NCBI GenBank assembly: GCA_019234295.1
Contig: JAFALK010000088.1
Span: 1-53,264, forward strand
Reading direction: 5' to 3'
Source: Roseateles sp.
GTDB taxonomy: Bacteria; Pseudomonadota; Gammaproteobacteria; Burkholderiales; Burkholderiaceae_C
Length of the DNA: 53,264 nt
Each line of letters starts with the position of its first letter. Position 1 is the stretch's first letter. Below, in pieces: positions 25,898-37,500 of the stretch. The translations under genes were made by a program, and so were the position numbers. The notes beneath the pieces are model-generated. The model had not been told where the DNA came from. It worked only from the letters and a program-made list of their open reading frames with translations, and searched no databases.

Positions 25898-26305
25898 TCA
25901 GGTGCCCATGCGGGCCGTCACCAGCCCGACGTTGCTGATGTTGAGCCGCGCCATCAGGTCGATGATGTCGACCACCTTGGCGTAATCAGTCTGCGGGTCG
26001 CCCTTGATCACCACCGAGGTCTCGGGATCGCGGGACTGCGCCGCGGCCAGGCGCGACTCGAGTTCGCCCATCGAGATGGCCGCGCCGTTGAGCATGAGAT
26101 CGCCGCCGGACAGAATCTGGATGATGCGGATTTCCTTCTTCTCGGTGGTCGCGGGCTTGTTGCTCGGCTTGGGCAGGTCGATCTTCAGACCCGCCACCGA
26201 GGCCGTGGTCATCAGGATGAAGATGACCAGCAGCACGTAGGCCAGGTCCAGCATCGGCGTGACATTGATGGTGTCGTAGGGCTTGGCTTCGTCCTGGACT
26301 TTCAT
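25898..26305 (-). CDS. ExbD/TolR-family protein (second copy)
   Basis: The 135-residue protein has a short cytoplasmic start, one membrane helix with the functional Asp in TPMLDLAYVLLVIFILMTTASV, and a periplasmic ExbD domain with VVIKGDPQTDYAKVVDIIDLM. It is a paralogue of the ExbD encoded 9 bp upstream; the TPMLDLAYVLLVIF helix is identical in both. A GAGGGGA ribosome site precedes the start. Two different ExbD proteins beside one ExbB suggest a heteromeric ExbD pair. Confidence 0.92.
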   Translation of the reverse strand: MKVQDEAKPYDTINVTPMLDLAYVLLVIFILMTTASVAGLKIDLPKPSNKPATTEKKEIRIIQILSGGDLMLNGAAISMGELESRLAAAQSRDPETSVVIKGDPQTDYAKVVDIIDLMARLNISNVGLVTARMGT

Positions 26306-26314
26306 GGTGTCCCC

Positions 26315-26722
26315 TCAGGCCCCTTGGGCATGGCCCGTCACCAGGCCGATGTCGGTGATGTCTACCCGCTTGAGCACCTCCATCACCTGCATGACCTTGA
26401 GGTACTGCGCGTGCGCGTCGCCCTTGATGACGATGGGCTGCGAGGGATAGACCGCCTTGAGCTGCTGCAAGCGCTGCTCGAGCTGCTCGATCGACACGGG
26501 GTAGGCGTCGAGGAAGACGTCGCCGGCCGCGGTGACCGTGACCGCCTTCAAGTGCTGCTTGGCCAGGCTGGCGCTGGCCCTGGTGCGTGGCACCTCGACC
26601 TTGGCGCCCTGCACGGAGGCCGTGGTCATGATGATGAAGATCACCAGCAGCACATAGGCGAGGTCCAGCATCGGCGTGACATTGATGTCATCGAAAGGCT
26701 GGTTTTCTTCTTGGACGTGCAC
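26315..26722 (-). CDS. ExbD/TolR-family protein (first copy)
   Basis: The 135-residue protein has the membrane helix TPMLDLAYVLLVIFIIMTTASV with the conserved Asp and an ExbD periplasmic domain (IVIKGDAHAQYLKVMQVMEVL). The GTG at 26720-26722 is chosen as start because GGGAG lies just upstream and the sequence from there (HVQEENQPFDDINVTP) aligns with the second copy. The longer frame to 26842 lies inside the ExbB gene. It ends 9 bp before the second ExbD gene. It should couple proton flow through ExbB to the TonB-like protein. Confidence 0.9.
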   Translation of the reverse strand: MHVQEENQPFDDINVTPMLDLAYVLLVIFIIMTTASVQGAKVEVPRTRASASLAKQHLKAVTVTAAGDVFLDAYPVSIEQLEQRLQQLKAVYPSQPIVIKGDAHAQYLKVMQVMEVLKRVDITDIGLVTGHAQGA

Positions 26723-26738
26723 GGCCGCTCCCTGGTCT

Positions 26739-28574
26739 TCAGTCGGTGTGCAGTTCGGCCGACTTGGTGATGAACTCGTCGACGAAGACCTGCGTGTCGC
26801 TGCTGATGTTCTTGATCTGGGAGGCCAGCCAGTTGTAGCCAAACAGCGCCGGGATGGCGACGCCCAATCCGGCCACGGTGGCCACCAGCGCGGCAGCCAC
26901 GCCGGGTGCGATCGAGTTCACGTTCACTTCGCCGGCGGCGGCGATGGCGGCGAAGGTGATCATCACGCCCACCACCGTGCCGAGCAGGCCCAGGAAGGGA
27001 CCGCCCGAGATGGCGATGGTCAGCAGCACCATGCCGCTGTTGAAGCGCTGGTTCTCGCGCAGCATGGCAGCGTCGAGCGAGGCGCGCACGGCCTCCAGTC
27101 CGGCCGCGCTCAGGCGCGTCTGCCGCCCGGTCTCGATCTGGTGCTTGAAGCGCTTCTCGACCTCACGCAGGCCGATCTCGTAGAGCCGGTAGACCGAAGA
27201 GCGTTTGTTCTGCACATCATCGTGCGCCTGCTTCGCAGGGTCGGTGCCCGGCGTCAGCATATCGAAGGAGTGGTCGGCGAAGGTCGCCAGGAAGCGGTTG
27301 TTGGCGCGCCCCGCGGTGCGCAGCATCAGGGCCTTGCTGACCATCACATAGGCGCTGATGGCGAACATCACCATCAGCAGGCCGATCACGACCCAGCCGT
27401 CCAGCGTCACCGAGTTGATCAGGATGGCGAAGTAGGAGGCGCCCTCGCCACCACCGCCCTCGTCGTCGGCCACGGAGAACAGCGGCGAGTCGGCCACCTG
27501 ACTTTGCGCCAGTGCCTTGACATAGCCGGCCGTGCGCGCCGTGCCTGCCAGGCCCACTTCGTCGAGTTCGCCGGCATAGCCCTCGCCGATCACCGCTTCA
27601 CCCGACACGTCGACGCCCGCCAGGGTGCCGCCACCAACCGCATTGCCGTCGAGGTAGAAGCTCGCAGTGCCAGCGCCGACCACCACGGTCAAATGCTGCC
27701 ATTCACCGGCCTTCAGCACACTGCCGGCGCTGGCCGTGCTGGCGCCGAGCGAGACCGACACGTGCCCAGCTTTCAGTGCCACCTTCAGGCCGCGCGCGCG
27801 GTCGCCCAGGGTCAGCAGCGTGCCTTCGCCCGCGCCATTGGGCTTGAGCCAGGCGGTGAAAGTGAATCCGTTGGCGCCCGTGACTTTCATCGATACCGAG
27901 GCCGGTACCTCGAGCCGCGCCGAGCCGTCGAAGACCAGCGAGCCGCCCAACTGGCCAGCCGCCTGCGGCTTGGCGCCGACGAGCTTGGCGGTGTTGCCAT
28001 TGCCACTGGCGTCCTTGCCTTCGGCGCCCGCCGGGAACTCATAGACGAAGATCTGCGCGGGGTCGTAGCCGCCGGTGCCGTCGCCCTCCGCGGTGGCCTT
28101 GTCATTGCCCCAGGCCATGACGATAGCGTCGGTCTTGCTGTTGGCGGCGAGCTTGGGCAGCGTGACCCAGGCCGTGGCCAACTCGTTGGCGGCGTCGTAA
28201 TTTTCGAGGTGGGACTTCAGTGGCGTCTTGCCGTCGGCGGCGAAGAAACGCAGGTCGGCACCGTCGGGCTTGGCCTCCTTGAAGTTGAAGTCACCGCTGT
28301 GCAGGCGCACGGGCACCGCCACTAGCTGCACTTCTTCCGCAAGATTGGCGCCGTCAGCCGTGGTGTCCAGCCCAATCTTCTTCTTGTGCGCCCAGTCGGC
28401 CGCCGAGGCGCCGGACACGGGCAGGGTCAGCGCCGCCAGCAGCAGGCCGAGGCTCAGCGCCAGGCTACGTGCGCGGCCGACGACAGGCAGGAAGGAGGCG
28501 GGCTTCGGGTCAGGGTGCGTCATGGTGAATCGTTGCGGCTCAGCCTGAGGGTCGGGTCTGGCGGTTTGCTTCAT
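26739..28574 (-). CDS. DUF2341-LamG-ExbB/TolQ fusion protein
   Basis: The 611-residue protein has an N-terminal signal/membrane segment (about residues 30-55) and then a DUF2341 domain (about 60-150) starting ADWAHKKKIGLDTT. A LamG/concanavalin-like domain follows (about 185-355), with LVFDGSARLEVP, FTFTAWLKPNG, GEWQHLTVVV and GYAGELDEVGLAG. The C-terminal 230 residues are a MotA/TolQ/ExbB proton-channel domain with three membrane helices and a GGPFLGLLGTVVGVMITF signature. The ordinary ExbB is only the last part. The extra domains should lie in the periplasm and could bind glycan or a protein. The start overlaps the TpsA stop in ATGA, so its translation is coupled to the giant adhesin gene. 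Confidence 0.88.
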   Translation of the reverse strand: MKQTARPDPQAEPQRFTMTHPDPKPASFLPVVGRARSLALSLGLLLAALTLPVSGASAADWAHKKKIGLDTTADGANLAEEVQLVAVPVRLHSGDFNFKEAKPDGADLRFFAADGKTPLKSHLENYDAANELATAWVTLPKLAANSKTDAIVMAWGNDKATAEGDGTGGYDPAQIFVYEFPAGAEGKDASGNGNTAKLVGAKPQAAGQLGGSLVFDGSARLEVPASVSMKVTGANGFTFTAWLKPNGAGEGTLLTLGDRARGLKVALKAGHVSVSLGASTASAGSVLKAGEWQHLTVVVGAGTASFYLDGNAVGGGTLAGVDVSGEAVIGEGYAGELDEVGLAGTARTAGYVKALAQSQVADSPLFSVADDEGGGGEGASYFAILINSVTLDGWVVIGLLMVMFAISAYVMVSKALMLRTAGRANNRFLATFADHSFDMLTPGTDPAKQAHDDVQNKRSSVYRLYEIGLREVEKRFKHQIETGRQTRLSAAGLEAVRASLDAAMLRENQRFNSGMVLLTIAISGGPFLGLLGTVVGVMITFAAIAAAGEVNVNSIAPGVAAALVATVAGLGVAIPALFGYNWLASQIKNISSDTQVFVDEFITKSAELHTD

Positions 28575-31500
28575 TTGGAGTCGGGCGGCTTCTTGCGCTT
28601 CTTAGGGTCGTCGTTGTCGGGCTTGCAGTTCGGATCGCTGTCGTCGCAGCCCTCTCCGAATCCCACCGTCTCGACGGTCACCGTCAGGTTGTTGGCACCG
28701 GACGAGGCGCCGGTGGCGGCCTTGACCACGTCCTCGTCCTTGGCAGTCGTCGTGTTGGCTGGCGCCACCGGTACCACAGCGGGCGCGGCCACCGCCGTCG
28801 AGGCGCCGACCACTGGGCCGGCGGCATTGATGTTGTCGGCATTGCGCACCACCGGCGCCACGATCTCGACCGAGCCGCTCGAGCGCACGCCCGCGTCGCC
28901 GGCGTCGAACACGCCGCGCGGCGCGATGGCGTAGACATTGCCCGCCGCCTCGCTCGGATTGGTCTTGAGCGTGGCAATGCCCGAGCCGGTGATCGAGTTG
29001 GCCACGTCAACGCGCACGCTGCCGTTGGGGTCGACCGTGATGACCGGCGGCGGTGCCGACGCGGCCGTCTTGGAGCCCTTGCCGGCGTCGATGTCCTTGT
29101 CCTGCGACACCAGCGTGATGTCACCACCACCCAGCGTGAACACGCGGCCCTTATTGACCAGGAAATCGTTCTGCACCAACGAGCTGATGGACCCGCCGCT
29201 GACGGTGAAGATGCCCTGGGCCGAGTCGGTCTTGCCCGGGTACCCGAGGGTCAGTCCGGCGTAGACCGAGCCGGCCGGTGCGTAGAGCGTGATCGCGCCG
29301 CCCTGCTCGGTCTTGAACTGGCTGCCGAACAGGGAGATGTCGCCGCCGGCTGAGCTCGCCGCATCGGGAAAGAGACTGGCGATCAGCGCGTCGAAGTACT
29401 TGAGCGAGCTGTTGATCACATGCCCGCTGCTGTCCTTCTGGCCCAGCTTGCCCGTCTCGATCAGGCTGGCGAAGAAGGCCTTGTCGAGGTCGGCGACATC
29501 CTGGCTGGCCAGCTCCTGATGCAGCGTCGCGTCGCTGGCTTGCAGGCGCGCGACCAGGTCCGGTTCAGCCTTGAAGTACTGTTGCTGCTGCGCGCTCGGC
29601 AGCTCATGCAGTGCGGCCCACAGCTGCTCGGGGCCCTTGCGCACGCCCAGACCGTCGAGATAGCTGGCCAGTTGATTGCGCATGGCATCGGGCCATTGCG
29701 AGAAAGCAGGCAGGTGATTGACGTCCGCCGCGAAGCCAGCCGGCAGGAGCGCCTGCGCCAGGAAGCGCGCCTGCTGCGTCGTGCCCAGCGTCAGGAAGTA
29801 GGCATAGTCGGCTTGCGCCCCGGCTGCCGTGCCGGCGCCGAGGGTGGTCGGCTGCGACATGAAGCTGGCCAGCTGCAGCAACTCGGCGGAGGTGGCAACG
29901 CCAGCCGAACCATAAGCCGTGTAGAAGTCCACGAAACCGGCGTAGTCGGGCCCATGCGTGCCCGCAGCCACGCGCACGCTGGCACCGCCCACCGGCAGGT
30001 AGGCGTTGTCGAGGTTGCCACGGGTGTCCACGCCCGTGCTGTTGCCCAGGTCGACATTGCGGCCGGCCACGATGTCGAAACGGCCGCCGCCGCCGACCAC
30101 CACAGCCACCTGGCTGGGCGCGCCGCCGGCACCATTGGCCTGGGTCGTGTAGAGCACGTCGCGGCCCGCCTGCAGCAGGCTGACGTCGGTGGCGCTGTCG
30201 TGCTGCACGCGCAGGCCGAAGTCGACGATGTCGCGGCCGGCGACGACCTCGATCGACTTGGGCACGGACAGCGAGGTCACCGCCTGCGGGTCGCCGGTCA
30301 CGTCGCCGTTGAGGGCTACCACCTGCACCGGCTGGCTGTCGTTGGCATGCAGGCCGCCCTGCATGTGGGCCGCCAGCGAACTGGTGGCCGTGCCGGTCAG
30401 CACGCTCATGTCCACGGCGCTCATGACGCGCGGCGCCTCAACCGTTGACAGGCTCGCGGGGTCTGCGTCGATCATGGTGATCGGCGAGTTGGAGATGTTG
30501 TTCAGGTGCACCGAACCCTTGGCCAGAAGGTCGAACTGGCCGCTGGGCGCGGGGGCGAGCATGAAGCTGCCGCCGGTCACCACGTCGCCGCCCAGGGCCA
30601 CGGCGCGCAGGCTGCCCGGCATCAGCGTGTAGAGCAGGGGGAAGCCTGCCGTCGGGGCCACCGTACCCAGGTGGTCGGGAATGACCCACAGGCCGGCCGA
30701 GGCCACGCCGCTGGCATTGGCGCTCAGCAGCACGCCGCCGGACAGCGACATCAGGTCCACCGCGCTGTCGCTGCCATAACTGAGGAAGTTGCTGAACTGC
30801 GCCAGGCGCAGGCGCGCATCGGCGCGCGGATCGCTGGGGTTCCAGGCCGACGAGGGGTCGTAGAGCGGGCTGGTCAGGCCGGGCAGCGTCTGGTTGTAGA
30901 GGCTCTGCTCGGTGATGGTGGGGTTGTAGACCGTCTCCAGCGCCAGCGACTGGCCCGCGGTGATGCTGGCCTGGGCATCGCCCAGGGCCAGGATGGGATT
31001 CAGGCCGCTGCCCGCCGTGCCGACCGAGCTCGCTGGCTCCAGCAGACCCTGCGTGAGCGCGCCGCCGGCCTGGATCGTCAGTTGGCCCTTCTGCACATAG
31101 AACTGGCCACCCACCACGTCGCGGCCGGCCACCACCTGCAAGTCGCCGCCGCCGCGCTGCACCGGGGCGGCCCCGGCGGTCGGCGCGAAGGCATTGGTGG
31201 CCGTACTGGCCGACAAATTGCTCACGTCGCGGCCCGCGCTGACGGTGAGGTCGCCGCCCGCGAAGGTGGCCAGGCCGGTGCCGAAGTAGTCGGGGCGGCT
31301 CCACCATGCCGTGTTCAGCGTGTTGCCCGTGGACAGCACTTCGAAGCTGACGTTGCCATTGGCATCAGTGCTGCTGCGGCCCTGGCGGAACAACCAGCCG
31401 TCGACCAGTTGCGGCACCACCTGCGACAGCGGCACCAGCGTGCCCGGCTGGGCCGGCGTAGCGGCCACGGGTGGCTTGGCAGTGGGGTTGGCCGGCTGCG

Positions 31501-34500
31501 CGGCGACTCCGTCGCCGTTGCGGTAGTACCAGGCCGTGGCGTTCTGGGCGCCAAGCACGTCGCGCAGTGCACTCACATCGAGCGCGCCACCACCGCTGGC
31601 GAACACGGCGGGGCTCATCTGGCCCACCGAGGCACCGTAATGCGTGTTGAGCTGGTTCTGCGGCAGCGCGAAGCCGGCGGCGTTGGCCGCCGTCGCCCGG
31701 CCGGCGGTATAGACCGAGGCACCGTAGAGCGAGACCAGGTAGCTGAAATTGGACCCCGTGGCGTCGTAGAGCACGGGCGTGTCCACGGTTTCATCGGCTG
31801 CGGCGCTGACGTAGAAGGGGGCCAGGCCCAGCACCACGTCGCGGCCCGAGGACATGCTGATGCTGCCGGTGCCGGTGCGCACCAGGGCCACCGGCGCGTC
31901 GGTGTTGGTCAGCGGAGCATTCGGGTTCTGCGTCACCACCTGCGTGCTGCCGGCCACCTTGATCGGTGTGCCGGTGTCGGGCGTGCGCCCGGCGAAGTCC
32001 ACGCGCACGTCGCCGGCGCCCGCCACCACATCGCTCGTCCGCGCGGCGCCCAGGGCAGCCCCGCCGACCAGCATGATGCTGGCCGAGGCGCCGCTGTCGA
32101 GCGCCCAGTCGGGCATGCCCAGCGCGCCACTGCTCGGCTTGATGAAGCCGTCGCTGATCGAACCGACGATGTCCAGGGTGCCGGCAGCACGCAGCGTCAG
32201 GTTGATGGGCTGACCGCCGAAGCGCCAGGCGTCAAGGTTCCAGCCGCGGTCGGCCGCATTGGCGGCGAATTCGTTGACCGAAACGTTGAGGCTGCCTGCG
32301 GACTGCACCTCGATACCCGGACGCAGCTGCGCCGTGGGCGCCTGCAGGCGCGCCAGCACGGCGGCCTGGTTGGCACCCAGCAGCGCGGCGTCCTGGTACA
32401 TCCGGCCGTTGGGGGTGGCGTCCAGATTGGTGGCCGAGTCAGCCTGCTCGGAGATCGTGCCGGCCTGGTAGACCTTGACGCCTTCGAGCACCGTCTGCGC
32501 GCTGCCGAGCACTTGCGTGGTCAGGCTGGCCACCGCCAGATCGGTGCCGCTGGCCGTGCGCGGTGCACGCAAGGTCACGCTGCCGTTGCGGTCGGGTGTG
32601 GCGCCCGACACATCGATGCTGCCACCGCTGAGGCTGAGGCTCGCGCCGCCGTTGACGCTGCTCGCCGCGCCGCCGTCGGCATTGGCCGAGGACAGCAGCA
32701 CCGTGCCACCGTTGCCGAGCGAGCCCGCCGTGTCGGTGGGGCTGCCGGTACCGCGCGCCAGCAAGCGGGCCTGACCGCCGAGGCTGATGCGGCCATCGCT
32801 GCCGCCGGCCTGGGTCTGGGCCGCGTAGAGCGCAATACTGCCGCCGGCCGGGCCCGAGGCATCGATCACCGCTTGGCCGTCGATCTGGATATCGCCGTTG
32901 TCGACCGCGATCGACACCTGCCGTGCCGTGATCAGGTCACTGCCGCCCAGGCTGACCGTGCCGCTGCCATAGCGGAACTGGCGCGACTGCGTGAAGCCGG
33001 CACGGTTGAGCATGGCGTTGAAGGCACCGAAATCCTGCGCCGCCGCGCCGGCGAAGCTCAGTTGGAACTGGCCCTGGGCGGGCAGGCTGCCGTCGGCGGC
33101 TGCCGTGGCGCTACCGAGCAGACTGCCTTGCAGTTTCAGGCCCGTCTGCGCAGCTACTTGTAGGAGGCCCGCGGCCGCGCCCTGGGCCGAAACGTCGAGT
33201 GTGGTGCCCGGGTCGACCTGAAGCGTCGGCGCGCTCAGCGCCAGGGTGCCGCCCGGCGACGCCGCCGTGGTCGAGCCGAAGGCGGTTGACCGGCCCGCTA
33301 CCGAGACCTGGCCGCCGGCCAGCCACAGCAGCTCGCTGGCGCTCATGCCCACCTGGCCCGAAGGCGCCGCCACGTAGGCGTTGCTGTAGAGGTCCTGGGC
33401 CTGGAAGCTCAGGCTAGCTCCGAGGCCGGGCGCGGCGGTGGCCGGCGCCGATCCCGTTTGCGTCAAGATCAGACTGCTGCCAGCCGAGAATGTGGCGCTG
33501 CTGCCCTTGCTGCCCGTGATCAGCGAGGCCGATAGGTCGAGCTGCTGGTCGGCATCGAGTACGCCAGCGCGGCCGTCAGCCAGCAGCTGAACGTTGGCAG
33601 TGAAGGAGGCATCGGAGAAGCCGCGCAAAGCAAAGGTCTGGCTGCCCAACGCGATAGTGTCGGCCTGCACGGTGAGCGTGCCATAGCCGCCCGGGATGGG
33701 GTCGGGCGCCGTAGCCGAGCTGCCTTCCATGCGCAGATTGCGCGCTTGAATGTTGACATTGCCGCCATCGCTGACCAGACCGGCGCCAATCAGGTTGAGC
33801 TGCTCGAGCCTCGCACTGCCGAGCTGCACGTCGCCCCAGAAGAAGATGGGACGGCCGTAGCTGTTCAGGCTCAGGCGCGACAGGTTGTCGAAGTGCGGCA
33901 ACAAGTCGTTGGCCAGACCCAGGCCGGCGCTGCCGGACGCCAGCTGCGTCAGGTCGCCCACATTGATGCTCGGCGCGGCCAGGCTCAGCGCGCCGCCGTT
34001 GGGCAAGCTCAGTGTGCCGTCCAGGCTCATGCGAGTGCCCGCGTCGAGCGAGAGCGAGCCTGTGGTGCTCACAGTGGCGCCGCTGCCGATCAGCAGAGTG
34101 CCGCCGGTGTTGCTGCCACCGGTGCGCAGTGGGTCGTCCTGGATCTGGCTCGAGGCGCGCAGCAGCGCGCCCGCCGTACCAACCTCGAGCGTACCCAGCC
34201 CGCTGCCCATGCTGCCGGTGGCGCGCAGCGCGGCCCCGGGTTGCAGAGTCAGCGTGCCGGCGGCCGCCAGCAGCAGGTCGGGGGCTGTCAGGGCGTGGGC
34301 CGAGTCATTGGCCAGGATGAGCTGGCCGCTGCCCACCGTGAGGTTGACCACACCGCTGCCATCCTTGGCGAAGCTGCGGATCGCCCCGATGAACAAGCTG
34401 CGCGCTTGCAATTGATTGAGCTGGTCGACCGACAGATCGACGGTGTTGCTGGTGCCTGGTCCCCCCACGGAGGTGATCTCGAGATTGGGAACCACCAGGT

Positions 34501-37500
34501 CGGCGATGCCGGCCTGCCCGCCCTGTGCCGCGGCCAGGTTCACGCTGCCGCTCAACTGCAGCGCGTTGGCGTTGCCGCCGGTGGCGTCGAACACCACGTG
34601 GCCCCCGTCGACCGGCAACTCGGGCATGGCCTGCGAGGCCGCCTTGGCCTTGGCACTGAAGTAGCTGCCAAAGTCGTAGATCGAGAATTGCGACTTGGTG
34701 TTGACCACCGCATTGGAGGACAGCAGGAAGCCCTGCGTCTGCGTCCGCCTGATGCCCGAGCCGAGGTCAGCCTGCGTGCCGGCAATCAGCATGGAGCCGT
34801 CGGCCTCGACGACGTTGGAGCTCGCGGCCATATTGCGCGTGCCGGCCACGGCGGTGATGGCGTAGGCGCCCGGGAGCAGCGCGTAGTGAGCCGGCAGCAA
34901 GGTGTAGTAGCCGGCAGGCAGACTGCCCATGCCAGACAGCCAGACGGCATCGCCGACCTGCAGGCCTGCGCTGCCATAGCCGCCGTCCACCGGCGCCGCC
35001 TTGCTCGCATAGCCCGGCAGGATGGCGAAGGTGTTGGCGTTGTTCAGCACATCGGAGGAGCCGCCGCTGCCCGGCGTGAACTCGTAGGCGAACATCGAGC
35101 CGCCCCCGGCCATGTCGAGCTGGGCACCGGCCGCGACATTGATCTGGGCGGCGCGCGACACGATGGATTTGGTGGGCAGATAACGCTCGGGCGTTGCCGC
35201 GCCGGCCACCGGGTTCTGGGTGATGCCCACATTCGAGCCGTCCTGCAGCTGCGCGCTCCAGGTGCTGGCGGTGGGCACGCTGCCATTGGCCACGCTGCCG
35301 AAGGGCACAGCCCCCTGCCCGGCCACCGAGGTCACGCTGCCCGCGGCATAGCTGAGGTCGGCAGTGAGATTGGCGTCGACCGAGCTGCTGATATTGCCCA
35401 GCGTGATCTGTCCGAAGGGCGCCAGCAACTGGCCGGCCTGCACGATGTGAGTGGCATAGACGGTGACCGAGCCACCGGCCGAGAACACGGGGCCGGGGTT
35501 GGCGCCGCTCGACGCGAAGGACACCGTGCCCGAGCCCTCGGTGATGCCGCCGGAGTTGGGATTGGTGCTGGTACCCGCGACGAGCAGGTAGTCGCTCAGC
35601 GTGGTCGGGTAGGCCTGCGCACTGCTGAGCTGCAGGCTGCCGCGGGTCCACAGCGAACCGTTCTGCGTGCCATTGCCCGCGCCAGTGTTGGGATCGGCAT
35701 AGGGCACGCCCACGAAGCGAAGGTCGTGCGTGGCCGACAGCGCGGTGGTGGCGAAGCCCTGTGTGGCCACATTGCCCAGCAGGTCGATGGTGTCGGCCGA
35801 CACCGAAAGCGCGGCATTGCCGGCGAGAGCTGGCCGGCTGCCGCCGACCACGGCCACGCCGCCGGCGGGGTAATAGGTCTGCGTGGCCGAGCTGTCGCCC
35901 AGGCGCACATAGGGCGCGCTGATGCTGATCTTGGCCGTGTTGTCGAGCGTCACGCTCGACGTCAGGAACTGCTGGGCCGCTAGGGCGCTGGCAGCGGCGG
36001 TGAGCTGCGCCTGGGTCTGCGAGGTGCCGCTGGCACGGTTCTGCGCCTCGATGGTGGCGAGGGCGTTCGCCTGCAGCTGCGCCTGGTCGGCGGTCAGTGC
36101 CGCGCTGTCGGACAGTAGGGTCGGCGCGTCCAGGATCACGGCCTTGGTCGCGCTCAGGCTCAGGTTGCCATTGCCCAGGCCGAAGGCCAGGCTGCTTTGG
36201 CTGCGCAAGTCCAGTTGCGCGAAGTTGCCGGCGTTGAGGCTGTCGGCCATCACGAGGCCACTCCCGCTGCCCGGCGAGTAGCTGGCGAGCGTCTGCTTGC
36301 CGAACTGACTCAGCACGTCAGCGATAGCACTCTTCTGGCGAATGTCGAAAGGCCCGGTGCTGTTCTCAAGGTCCAGGGTCAGGCTGCCACCCAGGGCGCC
36401 GGCGCCGGCGCCACCCTTGAAGCTGCCGAGCAGTTCCAGCGCCAGGCCCGAGCGAACCTCGATGCTGCCGCCGTTGGAGGCCAGGTTGTTCACCGACACC
36501 AGCTGACCCTGGCCATTGAGCAGTGTCACGTTGCCGCCCACGCCAACGCCCGCTGCGCTGAACACCGCGCCCTGGTTCATCACGATGGCGCCGGGGGCCG
36601 GCTCCAGAGTCTGGTTGCCAGAGCCGTCGACCTGCACTTGGCCGCCGATGCGCAGGCTGCCTGCATCCAGCACATCGCCCGTGCTGAGGCCGTTGGCCCC
36701 CGTGTAGATGCGCGCCGTGCTGCCGTCGACGGCAATGGACGCAGTCTTGCCGAACCACAGGGTCGGCGTGGGGTTCGTGCCCGCCACGAAGGGCTGCGAG
36801 CTGATCAGCACGTTGCCGGCCGGCGCACTGATCGCGCCCTCGAAGTCCATGTTGCCGCCGGCATAGAGATTGAGGCGAGCGCCCGGATCCAGGTCGATGG
36901 CCGAACCCGCCTGCAGGATCAGTCGCCCCTGCGGCTGGCCGAGCAGGGCCGCTGCGGTGCCCGCGTTGAGCGTCAGGTTGGTGGCCGAGCGCGTAGTGCT
37001 CGAGCCGGCGAGGCCGTAGCTCGCGATGGTGGCCACGCCGGACATCGTGCCGCCGGCCTGGGACCACGCCGAAGGCAGCAAGGCGTAATTGCTCTGCTGT
37101 GGCGCCAGGGTCTGGCCCGCGCCCACCGTCAGGTCTTGCACGGCGCTGAGACTGTAGCTGCCGAACCCGCCCTGCTGGAAGAAGGCCGAGCCCAGCTCCA
37201 GCGTGCCGGCGCTCAGGCCGGCCAATCCCACGTCGCCCAGCATGAGCGAACGCGTGGCCAGCTTGAGCTGCCCGCCGTTGCCGAAGCCATAGCCGCGCAG
37301 CTGCAGGCCCGTGCCAAGGGTCAGGCCGGAGGCCTGCACACTGGCCAGCGAGCCATCCAGCGGCATGGCCTGCAGGCTGATCGTGCCACCCGGGCCCACC
37401 TGCAAACTGCCGCTGGCCTTGGCCCAGGCGCCGGAGGAGACATCGATCGTGACCTCCTTGCCGATCTGCAGCAACTGGCCCGCGATCGAAACCGAACCAC

